Source: JAJVHZ01 sp041395385 (lineage in GTDB: Bacteria > Pseudomonadota > Gammaproteobacteria > JAJPIJ01). Taken from it: a stretch of 64,000 nucleotides of DNA. The position numbers and the translations under genes are program-made. Position 1 is the stretch's first letter. The number at the start of each line of letters is the position of its first letter. Where the stretch lies: assembly GCA_041395385.1 (NCBI GenBank), contig JAWLAN010000007.1, positions 62,001 through 126,000 of the forward strand, read 5' to 3'. The notes under the pieces are model-generated. The model was not told where the DNA came from. It saw only the letters and a program-made list of their open reading frames with translations, and ran no database searches. Below are positions 8,254 to 17,772 of the stretch, piece after piece.

Positions 8254-9975
8254 ATGCAATACAAGAAAATGAGGCTGGCAATCCTGACGGCGCTACTCGC
8301 GGGAGGCATCGGATCGGCCTACGCCGGAGGCGCGGAAACCGAGGCTGCCACGCGGGTGATGCAGCCGGTACCGAAAGACATCAATGTATCCCAGGGCATG
8401 CTCGACAAGGCCGATGGGGATTCCAGCAACTGGATCCATTCGAACATGTCGTATGCCAACAGCCGGTACTATCCGGCCGACCAGATCAATACCGGCAACG
8501 TCGCGCAGCTGAAACCGGCATTCGTCTTCCAGACCGCGGTCGTGGAGTCCATGGAGACCTCTCCGATCGTCGTCGACGGGGTCATGTTCCTGACCACCTC
8601 GTTCAACCACGTGTATGCGATAAACGCGACGACGGGCGAGGAGTATTGGCACTACAAGCACAAGATGGGTCCGGTCACCACCTACTGCTGCGGCCCGAAC
8701 AATCGCGGCGTGGCGGTCTCCGGCGGCATGCTGTTCATGGGCACGCTGGACGCGAAGCTGATCGCGCTCGATGCCAAGACCGGCAAGCTGCTGTGGGAGA
8801 CCCAAATCGCCGATCCCGAGCTGGGCTACTCCGAGACCATGGCGCCGGTGGCGGTCGACGGCAAGGTGCTCATCGGCACCAACGGCGGCGAGTACGGCAT
8901 CCGCGGCTTCGTGAAGGCCTTCAATGCTGCCGACGGCAAGGAGATCTGGACGGCCTATTCCATTCCCGAGAAAGGCCACGAAGGCGTGTGGGCGACGCAT
9001 GACGCCACGGGCCGCGACATGCTGCGCAACATCGAGAAGGAGAAGGCGGACCTCGCGGCCAAGGGCGGGGACTTCTACAAGACCCTGGGCGGTGGGGTGT
9101 GGATGACCCCGGCGGTCGATCGCGCGACCAAGACGGTCTATTTCGTGGCCGGCAACCCGTCGCCCGATCTCTACGGTGACATCCGTCCCGGCGACAACCT
9201 CTACACCAACTCCATCGTTGCCGTGGACCTGGACAGCGGCGCCTACAAGGCCCACTTCCAGTACATCGCGCACGATGTCTGGGACCTCGACGCGGTGAGC
9301 CCCGTCATCCTGACCGAGGCGGCGGACAAGGACGGGAAGATGGTCCCTGTCGCCATCCACGGCGGCAAGACCGGCCACGTCTACGTGCACAACCGCAATG
9401 ATCTGAGCCTGGTGCGGTTCTCCGAGGCGATGGTGCCGCAGGAGAACATGTGGGTGCTGCCGACGCCGGAGGGCGCGCGCATGCTGCCCGGCGCCAACGG
9501 CGGCGTGGAGTGGAACCCGATGGCCATCAATCCCAAGCTGCGCATGGCCTATGCGGCCAACCTGCACCAGCCGATGACCTACCACGTGGAGGCCTCCGAA
9601 TATCCCGGCGGCAAGCTGTGGCTGGGCGGCGCCTTCAAGGTCATCCCGGGCGAGGAGCAGGCCGGATACCTGGTCAGCGTGAATCTCGACACCGGCAAGG
9701 TCGCCTGGAAGGTCAAGACGCCGCAGCCGTTGATGGGCGGCGTGCTGGCCACGGGCGGCAACCTGGTGTTCAACGGCGAGGGCAACGGCTGGTTCAAGGC
9801 CTTCGACGCGAGCAACGGCAACGAGCTGTGGAAGTTCCAGTGCGGCGCGGGCGTGAATGCGCCGGCGGTGTCCTACACGGTGGACGGCAAGCAGTACGTT
9901 GCGGTCGCGGCCGGTGGCAACACCCAGCTCGACTTCAAGCGTGGTAACAGCGTGTTCGTCTTCGCGCTGCCATAA
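8254..9975 (+). CDS. PQQ-dependent alcohol dehydrogenase, quinoprotein without haem domain
   Basis: A periplasmic quinoprotein of about 573 residues that oxidises an alcohol and passes electrons to a c-type cytochrome. The ATG at 8254 follows a perfect GGAGGT and gives a signal peptide (LAILTALLAGGIGSAYAGG); the much longer open frame upstream is not coding. Eight-bladed propeller repeats of the form AxDxxTGxxxW are visible. The adjacent-Cys pair (Cys145-Cys146), Glu213, Asn301 and Asp344-Leu-Asp346 match the active site; the second Asp is the lanthanide signature. It is followed by a terminator and a cytochrome c4-like gene. The substrate is not certain; the gene is less XoxF-like than the one at 34 kb. 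Confidence 0.92.
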   Translation: MQYKKMRLAILTALLAGGIGSAYAGGAETEAATRVMQPVPKDINVSQGMLDKADGDSSNWIHSNMSYANSRYYPADQINTGNVAQLKPAFVFQTAVVESMETSPIVVDGVMFLTTSFNHVYAINATTGEEYWHYKHKMGPVTTYCCGPNNRGVAVSGGMLFMGTLDAKLIALDAKTGKLLWETQIADPELGYSETMAPVAVDGKVLIGTNGGEYGIRGFVKAFNAADGKEIWTAYSIPEKGHEGVWATHDATGRDMLRNIEKEKADLAAKGGDFYKTLGGGVWMTPAVDRATKTVYFVAGNPSPDLYGDIRPGDNLYTNSIVAVDLDSGAYKAHFQYIAHDVWDLDAVSPVILTEAADKDGKMVPVAIHGGKTGHVYVHNRNDLSLVRFSEAMVPQENMWVLPTPEGARMLPGANGGVEWNPMAINPKLRMAYAANLHQPMTYHVEASEYPGGKLWLGGAFKVIPGEEQAGYLVSVNLDTGKVAWKVKTPQPLMGGVLATGGNLVFNGEGNGWFKAFDASNGNELWKFQCGAGVNAPAVSYTVDGKQYVAVAAGGNTQLDFKRGNSVFVFALP

Positions 9976-10001
9976 CGTCCCGAAGTCCGTTTCGGAACCG
10001 C

Positions 10002-10036
10002 GCCACGCCGGGTGGGTCATACCCGGCGTGGCTTTT
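10002..10036 (+). terminator. Rho-independent terminator after the PQQ dehydrogenase
   Basis: A perfect 12-bp stem (GCCACGCCGGGT with its complement) with a 7-base loop is followed by TTTTCT. It separates the dehydrogenase from the cytochrome gene 25 bases further on, so the cytochrome probably has partial read-through or its own promoter. Confidence 0.85.
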
Positions 10037-10061
10037 CTATGTCCAGGAGAGGGTTTTTGCA

Positions 10062-10637
10062 ATGACGAGACTCACCATGCTGGCAGTGGCCGGCCTGAGC
10101 GTACTGTCCTTGAACGTGCATGCGGATGCCGCGGCGGGGCAGGAGAAGGCCGCGGCGTGCGCCGCCTGCCACGGGCCGGATGGCAACTCCACGATGCCAC
10201 AGTATCCGAAGCTCGCCGGGCAGACCGCCCGTTACCTGTACCTGCAGCTGAAGGACTTCAAGGAGGGGCGGCGCAGCGACCCGCAGATGTCGCCGATGGC
10301 GGCCAATCTGTCCAAGGAGGACATGCACGCGATCGCCGATTATTTCGCCGCGCAGAAACAGGCACCCAGCACCTACAGCGTGGACGGGACCAAGGTCACC
10401 GACGGCAAGAAGATCGCCGATGCCGCACTGTGCACGATGTGCCACATGGGCGGGTTCACCGGGCAGAACGAGATCCCGCGTGTGGCCGGCCAGCACTACG
10501 AGTACATCGTCAAGCAGCTCACGGACTTCCGCGAGAAGAAACGCACCAATGACGCCGGCAACATGACCAGCGTCTCGCGCGGGCTCAGCGACGAGGACAT
10601 CGACAAGCTCGCGCAATACATCACCAGCCTGAACTGA
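10062..10637 (+). CDS. Di-haem cytochrome c, c4-like
   Basis: An exported cytochrome of 191 residues with two CXXCH haem sites: CAACH at residues 33-37 and CTMCH at 124-128. Each half carries a Met-containing segment suited to the sixth ligand (QMSPMA and GNMTSVSRGLS). The two-domain architecture is that of cytochrome c4. Its position just after the PQQ dehydrogenase suggests it takes electrons from that enzyme and hands them to an oxidase; this is inference from context. A signal peptide ends near ADAAAG. Confidence 0.9.
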   Translation: MTRLTMLAVAGLSVLSLNVHADAAAGQEKAAACAACHGPDGNSTMPQYPKLAGQTARYLYLQLKDFKEGRRSDPQMSPMAANLSKEDMHAIADYFAAQKQAPSTYSVDGTKVTDGKKIADAALCTMCHMGGFTGQNEIPRVAGQHYEYIVKQLTDFREKKRTNDAGNMTSVSRGLSDEDIDKLAQYITSLN

Positions 10638-10734
10638 CCCCCGGCTATCCGTCGCGGATCGACTGAGGGCAGGCCGCCGTGGCAGCGGCCCGATTCCGTG
10701 CCGGGCTGCCGCCCGGCGGGAATACGGAAGAGCA

Positions 10735-10754
10735 AAGGGGCCGTGAGGCCCCTT
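10735..10754 (-). terminator. Hairpin between cytochrome c4 and orphan pqqA
   Basis: AAGGGGCC with its exact complement around a GTGA loop lies 26 bases past the end of pqqA on the minus strand. The T-run is poor, so it may serve as a weak terminator for either gene or as a 3' stability hairpin. Confidence 0.55.
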
Positions 10755-10780
10755 CGCGTTACGGCGGTTGAAGCGGCGTT

Positions 10781-10855
10781 TCAGCGGCTGCTGATGTACA
10801 TCGTCACTTCGAAGCCGAAACGGACGTCGCTGTAGGCAGGGGTTTCCCGGGTCAT
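10781..10855 (-). CDS. pqqA: Orphan PQQ precursor peptide PqqA (copy 1)
   Basis: A 24-residue peptide ending FEVTMYISSR. The Glu-X3-Tyr pair in EVTMY is the pair that PqqE cross-links and that becomes the PQQ skeleton. It differs from the cluster copy at 54.1 kb at only a few positions (TRETPAYSDV against SWETPAFADV). GAGG stands before the ATG at 10855. No pqqB-E genes adjoin it; its neighbours are the PQQ dehydrogenase and cytochrome on one side and a divergent two-component system on the other. It probably supplies extra substrate peptide when the dehydrogenase is needed. Confidence 0.9.
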   Translation of the reverse strand: MTRETPAYSDVRFGFEVTMYISSR

Positions 10856-11116
10856 GGCGGCTGCCTCACGGTTGAGCCGAAGGGACATGCGCACCGTGAT
10901 GAGTGCAGTCGCTGTCCCAGGGTCCGGCCGTGCCGTCCGGATGGTGCAAAAACAAAGAGTTGGGGCCAATGACGCGCCGTCGGGCCGCCCGTTCCGAACC
11001 TGCGGGGCGGCACCACAGGCCGATGTCGACCAGCCCCGTGGCTGCATGCAGCCCTTGGGCGTACCTGGCCGCGCCAGGTGCAATAGCCTGCGAAACGCGG
11101 GTTTATACTGGCACGC
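10856..11116. promoter_or_regulatory. Divergent promoter region between orphan pqqA and the NtrB-type kinase
   Basis: 261 bases without a gene. TATACT at 11104-11109 ends 7 bases before the kinase ATG, which would make that mRNA leaderless. A short inverted repeat, CCTGG-CCGCG-CCAGG, lies at about 11064-11078. No convincing -35 box or sigma-54 site for pqqA was found here. Confidence 0.35.
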
Positions 11117-12596
11117 ATGCCGCTCGCCCGTTTGCGTTCGCTGCGCAGCCTGCTACTCGCCCATGAGCTCGCCTTCCTGTTCCTGGTCATCGTGACCGGG
11201 GCGCTGGGCGGCGTCTGGGCGTATTTCTGGCAGGAGACCTCCGCGGAATCGGTGCGCCTCAACCAGCTCACCTATTCCTCGCTGCAGATACGCAGCGATC
11301 TCTTCCGCCAGATCAAGGAGGTGACCTACGCGCGCCTCTCCGGCAACGCCGATGCGCTGACCCTGTACGGCGAGTACTCCCGCCGGATCGACAAGCACTT
11401 CAACACGCTGCGGCAACTCTCGGAGTCCGCGGAGGAGGACGCGGCGGTCCAGGGCATGCAGCGCAGCTATCGCGTGCTGCAGAACGACATGAACAACATT
11501 TTCTCCGATCCCTACTTCATCAGCCGCGTGGTGCCGATCAAGATCCTGGATCTGCAATACGAGCAGATCATGGTGGGGGATTTCGAGAAGGCGCAGAGCC
11601 AGTTCGAGCAGCTGCTGCGCGACAAGCAGCAGAAACTGGACGCCACGCTGGAGACCTGGACGCGCTACGCGCCGCTCATCCTGCCGTTGCCCATCATCGT
11701 GGCGATCGGGCTCATCGTCATGGCGCGACGGTGGCTCAAGCGCGGGTTCGTCGAACCGATGAAGGAGATCACGCAGGGGGCGCGGCTCATCAGCATCGGC
11801 GACGTCGGATACGTCATCCCGCAGACCGGCGTGACGGAGATGACGGAGCTCTCGCGCGCGATCAACCAGATGGCCGTGGACCTCTCGCGTTCGCGCGACG
11901 CGCTGGTGGAGAGCGAGAAGAGCGGCGCGCTCGGCGCCCTGGTGCCGGTAGTCGCGCACAACATCCGCAACCCGCTAGCCAGCATCCGCGCCAGCGCGCA
12001 GCTGCTCGACCATGCCGATGACAAGACGGAGATCCGGGAGATCAAGGACGCCATCATCGAAACCGTCGATCGGCTCGGGCGCTGGGTGAGCGCCCTGGTC
12101 TCCTACCTGCACCCGCTGAAACCTCATCTCGTGCCGCGCAGTCCAACGGTAGTGGTCGACGCGGCGGTCAAGCTGCTCGACAATCGGCTGCGGGAGCGGG
12201 AGGTCACCGTCGTTCGCCGGCAGTGGGGCGCCGAGGCCGTGGCGCTGGTCGACCCGGACCTGATGGAGCAGGCCGTCTATGGCCTGCTGTCCAACGCCGC
12301 GGACGCCTCGCCGTCGGGCGCTACCCTCACGCTGGAGGCGGTGCGCGAGGGCGATGAGCTGCGCATCACCATCGACGACGAGGGTCCCGGCATGCCGTTC
12401 GAGCCCCAGCCCTCCTCGGGACTCACGCCCGGGCCGACGACGAAGCGCTTCGGCACGGGCCTGGGCATACCGGTGGCGTTCAAGGTGTGCAAGGCGCACG
12501 GCTGGAAGCTGCAATTCGGCGGCACGGGGCGCGGCGGCACGCGCGTGACCATCACCGCGCCGCTGCACACGGAGCACGAGGAAAGCGAGAAGAGCG

Positions 12597-12604
<8 letters not shown>
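11117..12604 (+). CDS. Membrane sensor histidine kinase (NtrB-like pair)
   Basis: A 495-residue inner-membrane kinase. Helix 1 is at about residues 18-38, a periplasmic or helical sensing region follows to about 180, then helix 2 (YAPLILPLPIIVAIGLIVMA), a HAMP-like linker, the H-box VVAHNIRNPLASIRAS with the phosphorylated His, the N-box GLLSNAADASP, and the G-boxes DDEGPGMPF and GTGLGIPVAFKV. It overlaps the downstream regulator by 8 bases, so the pair is translationally coupled. The signal is unknown; orphan pqqA lies divergently upstream, so control of alcohol oxidation is a reasonable guess. Confidence 0.92.
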
Positions 12605-14030
<1,426 letters not shown>

Positions 14031-14059
14031 TTGGCGATTCCTAGCCGGTGCGGGGTACT

Positions 14060-14128
14060 CGGTGACTCGTGATTGCAGGCGGCTGCATTCGAGCCCGGAT
14101 CACCCTTCACGAATCACGAATCCCGTCA
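14060..14128. repeat. Short intergenic inverted repeat between convergent genes
   Basis: The 98-base gap between the response regulator and the NADH dehydrogenase contains CTCGTGATT and, about 35 bases later, the direct pair CACGAATCACGAATC, forming TCGTGATT/AATCACGA inverted repeats. It may be a weak shared terminator. Confidence 0.35.
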
Positions 14129-15463
14129 TCAGTGCAGCTTCAGTCGCGGCTTGATGCCGCGGGTGAGCAGGTTCGCGAAGGCGGTCAGCGCCACGCGCCA
14201 CCAGCCCTGGATCGCGAGCAGGTGCATCTTGTACAGCGACAGGTAGGCCATGCGCGCGAAGAATCCCTCCATGAACACCATCCCCGTCTGCCGCCCCATG
14301 AGGTTGCCCATCAGGTTGCCGACGGTGCTGTGGTGGCTCAGGTTGATGAGCGATCCGAAGTCCTTGTAGACGTACAGCGGCAGATTGGCGTTGCCGCGCA
14401 CACGCTTCTCGATGGCCGTCAGCAGCAGGTCGGCCTGCTGATGCGCGGCCTGGGCGCGCGGCGGCACGTAGCTCCTGCCGTCGGGCATAGGGCAGGCGGC
14501 GCAGTCGCCGAAGGCGAAGATGTCGTCGTCGATGGTGGTCTGCAACGTCGGCCGCACCACCAGCTGGTTGATGCGGTTGACCTCCAGGCCGTCGAGGTCG
14601 CGCAGCAGATCCGGGGCCTTGATGCCGGCGGCCCAGACCTTGATCTCCGCCGGGATGACGCGCCCGCTCTGGGTCAGGAAGGCGGTCGGCGCGGCCTCCG
14701 TGATGCGCTCGCCGGTGATGATCTGCACGTCGATGCGCTCGAGCACGCGCGCCGTGCGCTCAGAGATCTCCGGCGGCAGCCCCGGCAGGATCCGATCGGC
14801 GCCGTCAATGAGGTAGATCTTCACGTCGCGTTCCGGATCCACCTTGTCCAGACCGTAAGCCTTCATGGTGTGCAACGCCGCGTGCAGCTCGGCCGCGAGC
14901 TCCACACCGGTGGCGCCGGCACCGGCGATCGCGATGTGCAACTGGCCCTCCCGCAGCGGCTCGGCCTGGACGTTGGCCGCGTACATGTCGCGCAGCAGGT
15001 TGCGATGGAACTGGTCAGCCTGCTCGCGGGTGTCGAGAAACGTGCAATGCTCGCGCACGCCGGGCACGCCGAAATCGTTGGCGATGCTGCCTATGCAGAC
15101 GACGAGCGTGTCGTAGGAGAAGGTGCGGCGCGGGATGAATTCCACGCCCCGGTCGTCCAGCGACGGCGAGACCGTCAGCGTCTTGTTCCTGCGGTCAATC
15201 GACTCGAGCGCCCCAAGGCGGAATTTGAAATGATTCTCCGAGGCGTAATACAGATAGTTCAGCTCGTCCTCGTACGCGTTCATCGTGCCTGCGGCGATCT
15301 CGTGCAGCAGCGGCTTCCAGATGTGCGAGAGCTTCATGTCGACGAGCACGACCTCGGCGAGTCCGCGTTTGCCCAGCCGCCTGCCGAGCTTGGTGACGAG
15401 TTCGAAGCCGCCGGCGCCGCCGCCGATGACGAAGACCCGGTGTGGTTGGGAGGTTGCGCTCAT
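14129..15463 (-). CDS. ndh: Type II NADH dehydrogenase (NDH-2)
   Basis: A single-subunit flavoprotein that oxidises NADH and reduces quinone at the inner membrane without pumping protons. About 445 residues from the ATG at 15463 (MSATSQPHRVFV); the upstream extension of the frame lacks family features. The FAD-binding motif is VIGGGAGGFELVTKLG, the NAD-binding motif AIAGAGATGVELAAEL, and FAFGDCAACP closes the FAD site. The C-terminus is amphipathic, as expected for membrane attachment. It is divergent from the DUF1244 gene. Confidence 0.93.
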   Translation of the reverse strand: MSATSQPHRVFVIGGGAGGFELVTKLGRRLGKRGLAEVVLVDMKLSHIWKPLLHEIAAGTMNAYEDELNYLYYASENHFKFRLGALESIDRRNKTLTVSPSLDDRGVEFIPRRTFSYDTLVVCIGSIANDFGVPGVREHCTFLDTREQADQFHRNLLRDMYAANVQAEPLREGQLHIAIAGAGATGVELAAELHAALHTMKAYGLDKVDPERDVKIYLIDGADRILPGLPPEISERTARVLERIDVQIITGERITEAAPTAFLTQSGRVIPAEIKVWAAGIKAPDLLRDLDGLEVNRINQLVVRPTLQTTIDDDIFAFGDCAACPMPDGRSYVPPRAQAAHQQADLLLTAIEKRVRGNANLPLYVYKDFGSLINLSHHSTVGNLMGNLMGRQTGMVFMEGFFARMAYLSLYKMHLLAIQGWWRVALTAFANLLTRGIKPRLKLH

Positions 15464-15560
15464 GCCCTGTTCGTTGTTCGATCGATCCGGTGGAATGGAA
15501 ACCGGAAAACGGTAATCATACCGAACCAGCGCCGAATAACCCAATGTGACGGGAAAGACT

Positions 15561-15860
15561 ATGGACGAGAAGACGCGTACCGAACTGGAAGCCGCCGCCT
15601 TCCGCGCCCTGGTGGATCACCTGCGCGCGCGGACCGACGTGCAGAACATCGATCTGATGAACCTCGCCGGTTTCTGCCGCAACTGCCTCTCGAAATGGTA
15701 CCTGGCCGCGGCCGAGGAGCGCGGCATCGCGATGAGCGCGGATCAGGCCAAGGATGTCGTCTACGGCATGCCGTACGCGGAGTGGAAGGCCAGGTACCAG
15801 AAGGAGGCGACGGCCGAGCAGAAGGCCGCCTACGCGCGCAGCCACCCCGCCGGCCATTGA
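15561..15860 (+). CDS. DUF1244 family protein
   Basis: A small soluble protein of about 99 residues with the family hallmark NLAGFCRNCLSKWYLAAAEERG, containing two closely spaced cysteines, and YGMPYAEWKARYQ. The family is conserved across proteobacteria without an assigned function. The ATG at 15561 is preferred because GGGAAAG stands 4-10 bases before it; an in-frame GTG at 15546 is possible. It is divergent from ndh. A folded repeat follows its stop. Confidence 0.9.
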   Translation: MDEKTRTELEAAAFRALVDHLRARTDVQNIDLMNLAGFCRNCLSKWYLAAAEERGIAMSADQAKDVVYGMPYAEWKARYQKEATAEQKAAYARSHPAGH

Positions 15861-16174
15861 CGCCCTCAGTCTGCGGGCGAAGGCAGGCCGCTCGAGGAGC
15901 GAACAGCCGTGCGCCGGTCTGCGCGGTCTTGCGCGGCTACCGGTGCGCGGTAGGTTGCGGATGAATGTGTCGGCACCTCGTGCTCGCGTTACGCAAGCAC
16001 CGCTGTGTGGGGCGGCCTGCCGAGTGTTGCGCGGCGCGCCTCGGCGGCGCGCGCAGCAGGATAGCGAGCACGACGCCGCGGTAGGAAGCGGTACATGGAT
16101 GTACCGCGCACCGGTAGCCGCGCAACACTCGGCAGGCCGCGGCACCCCGCCGCATCACCCCGCCGGACTATCCT
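15861..16174. other. Gap of 314 bases between convergent genes, holding folded repeats
   Basis: No gene is seen. A truncated repeat copy (about 15900-15990) and a complete copy (16012-16140) lie in inverted orientation. The 24-base segment 15929-15952 is the exact reverse complement of 16102-16125. Confidence 0.7.
16012..16140. repeat. Folded intergenic repeat, copy 1, with perfect 23-bp arms
   Basis: Arms 16012-16034 and 16118-16140 are perfect reverse complements over 23 bases. They enclose a core of about 83 bases that contains the hairpin GCGGTACA-TGGA-TGTACCGC (about 16088-16106) flanked by CGGTAG motifs. On the opposite strand the core is nearly identical to that of the copy at 61.1 kb, while the arms differ. 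It lies between convergent genes, like the other two copies. Confidence 0.85.
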
Positions 16175-17119
16175 TCAGAACACGCGGGTGATGGTGTAGC
16201 CGCGTTTCTCCAGCAGCCGCAGGATCCCGCGCTCGCCGGTCAGGTGCAGCGCGCCCACGGCCACGAGCGCGCCGCCGACCTCGAGGTGCTCCTGCATCCG
16301 CGCCACCATCTGCTCGCTGCGCGCATACAGCATCCGCTCGTTCATCCGCTGGAACAGCGGGTCGCCCTCGTGGCCGCTCTCGTTCTGGTGCGCGATGGCC
16401 GCGAGATCGCCGCGACCGTACAGCTCCATGAGCGTCACCGTGTCCGCCATGATTCGGGCGTGGTTGCAGATCGTATCGACCAGCACCGTCACCTGCTCCT
16501 CGGCGGGCTGCTCCTCCTGCGCCGCGATCAGCTCCTCGATGGACTCCAGGCCGAAGACCGGCCGGCCCATCTGCTGCGCCGTCTCGCGCAGCACGTCCTC
16601 CATCGTCCGGCCGCTGCTGGGTCGCGGCCTTCCGACCAGGCTGGTGGCAGCCCACGGCTTGAGGCCATGGGCCTGCGCCGCGGGCACCCCGTAGTGCGCG
16701 GCCAGCCGGTCGTAACGGGCGAGGACGTCGCCGCCCATCCAGTCGGCGAGGGACTGGCCGTCAGGCAGGTTCATCAGGCGCGCGAAGGTCGCCTGCGCCG
16801 GCTCGTCGATGAGGGTCTCCAGGACCAGCCGGCTGCCCTGCAGCAGCGCCAGGTTCACCTGTGGGGGCAGTCGGTGCAGGCGCGGATCGTCCAGGTGTAT
16901 GGTGCCGAAGACGTGGCTGGGCGCCTCCCCCGGCCGCTCGACGCGGAAGAACAGCCCCTCGCCGTAAGGGATCGGCGGGGCGGGCGTCGCGGGGATGCCT
17001 TCGGGGCTGTCCGGGCCCGCGGGGCACTGGCTGGCGACGGCGGGCGTCGCCGCGGCGTTCGGACATGCCGTAGACAGCATCAAGGCGGCGATCAGGGGGA
17101 GAGAGCGCAGGCGTGGCAT
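16175..17119 (-). CDS. TraB/GumN family protein, exported
   Basis: A protein of 314 residues with a signal peptide (possible lipobox STAC). The family signatures are SHVFGTIHLDDPR near the start of the domain and VAVGALHLTGERGILRLLEKRGYTITRV at the end; both His-containing motifs are thought to form a metalloprotease-like active site. An internal acidic stretch (EELIAAQEEQPAEEQ) is typical. GumN/TraB proteins are of unclear role in bacteria. It is divergent from the PepSY gene. Confidence 0.88.
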   Translation of the reverse strand: MPRLRSLPLIAALMLSTACPNAAATPAVASQCPAGPDSPEGIPATPAPPIPYGEGLFFRVERPGEAPSHVFGTIHLDDPRLHRLPPQVNLALLQGSRLVLETLIDEPAQATFARLMNLPDGQSLADWMGGDVLARYDRLAAHYGVPAAQAHGLKPWAATSLVGRPRPSSGRTMEDVLRETAQQMGRPVFGLESIEELIAAQEEQPAEEQVTVLVDTICNHARIMADTVTLMELYGRGDLAAIAHQNESGHEGDPLFQRMNERMLYARSEQMVARMQEHLEVGGALVAVGALHLTGERGILRLLEKRGYTITRVF

Positions 17120-17246
17120 GCCTGCCAGTATACGTTCCCGGCGCCCGTATGCCGGTGCTGACGCGGCCGCGGTCAGCCCGTAGAATCACAGACTTCCCGT
17201 TGCCACCCACAAGAAGCGGGACACCGCCCAACGGAGTCAATCCATC

Positions 17247-17765
17247 GTGATCAGGAAATCGATAGTTGTCGTCGCCCTCATGGCCGGCGTCGGGCCGGTT
17301 GCCGCCGCCGAGTTCGCTCACGGAGCCAGGCCGTTCGAGGACTGCCTCGGCGCGGCGCTGACGCGCCAGCCGGGGCGCGTCGTGAAGGTCGAGTTCAAGG
17401 TGACCGCCGCCGGCCGCAACGTCTACGAGTTCGACATCCAGGGCGCCGACGGGCGCAGCTGGGACTTGGAGTGCGACGCCGACACCGGCGCCGTCATCGG
17501 CGTGGAGCGGGAGGTCGACAGTGCCGCCGACGCCCAGTTCGCCGCCCGGGCGAGGATCACGGAGGCCGAGGCGAGGGCCACGGTTGCAGCGACCCATCCC
17601 GGGGAGATCGAGGAGGTCGAGTACGAGATCGAGGAGGACGGCGGGGCCACCTACGAGTTCGACGTCGCCGGCACGAACGGGGAGCAGACCAAGGTGGAGG
17701 TAAACGCGGCCAACGGCGAGATCATCGAGGTCGATCAGGAGCGCTGGCAGGTCGGGTTCGAATAA
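17247..17765 (+). CDS. Exported protein with two PepSY domains
   Basis: A protein of 172 residues beginning with GTG and a signal peptide (VVVALMAGVGPVAAAEFA). Two PepSY repeats follow: VVKVEFKV...YEFDIQGADG...DADTGAVIGVERE, and IEEVEYEIEEDGGATYEFDVAG...NAANGEIIEVDQE. PepSY domains often inhibit or sense periplasmic proteases and occur beside metal-efflux operons and two-component systems. The gene stands 7 bases before the TolC-like gene, so it is probably the first gene of the efflux operon. A TAGAAT -10-like element is at 17181-17186. Confidence 0.88.
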   Translation: MIRKSIVVVALMAGVGPVAAAEFAHGARPFEDCLGAALTRQPGRVVKVEFKVTAAGRNVYEFDIQGADGRSWDLECDADTGAVIGVEREVDSAADAQFAARARITEAEARATVAATHPGEIEEVEYEIEEDGGATYEFDVAGTNGEQTKVEVNAANGEIIEVDQERWQVGFE

Positions 17766-17772
17766 CAGGGTC

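Noticed and set aside
8293..10062. A 589-codon open frame antisense to the PQQ dehydrogenase
   Set aside because: High GC creates long antisense frames; its product is low-complexity His/Arg/Ala sequence without any family motif, while the plus-strand gene is certain.
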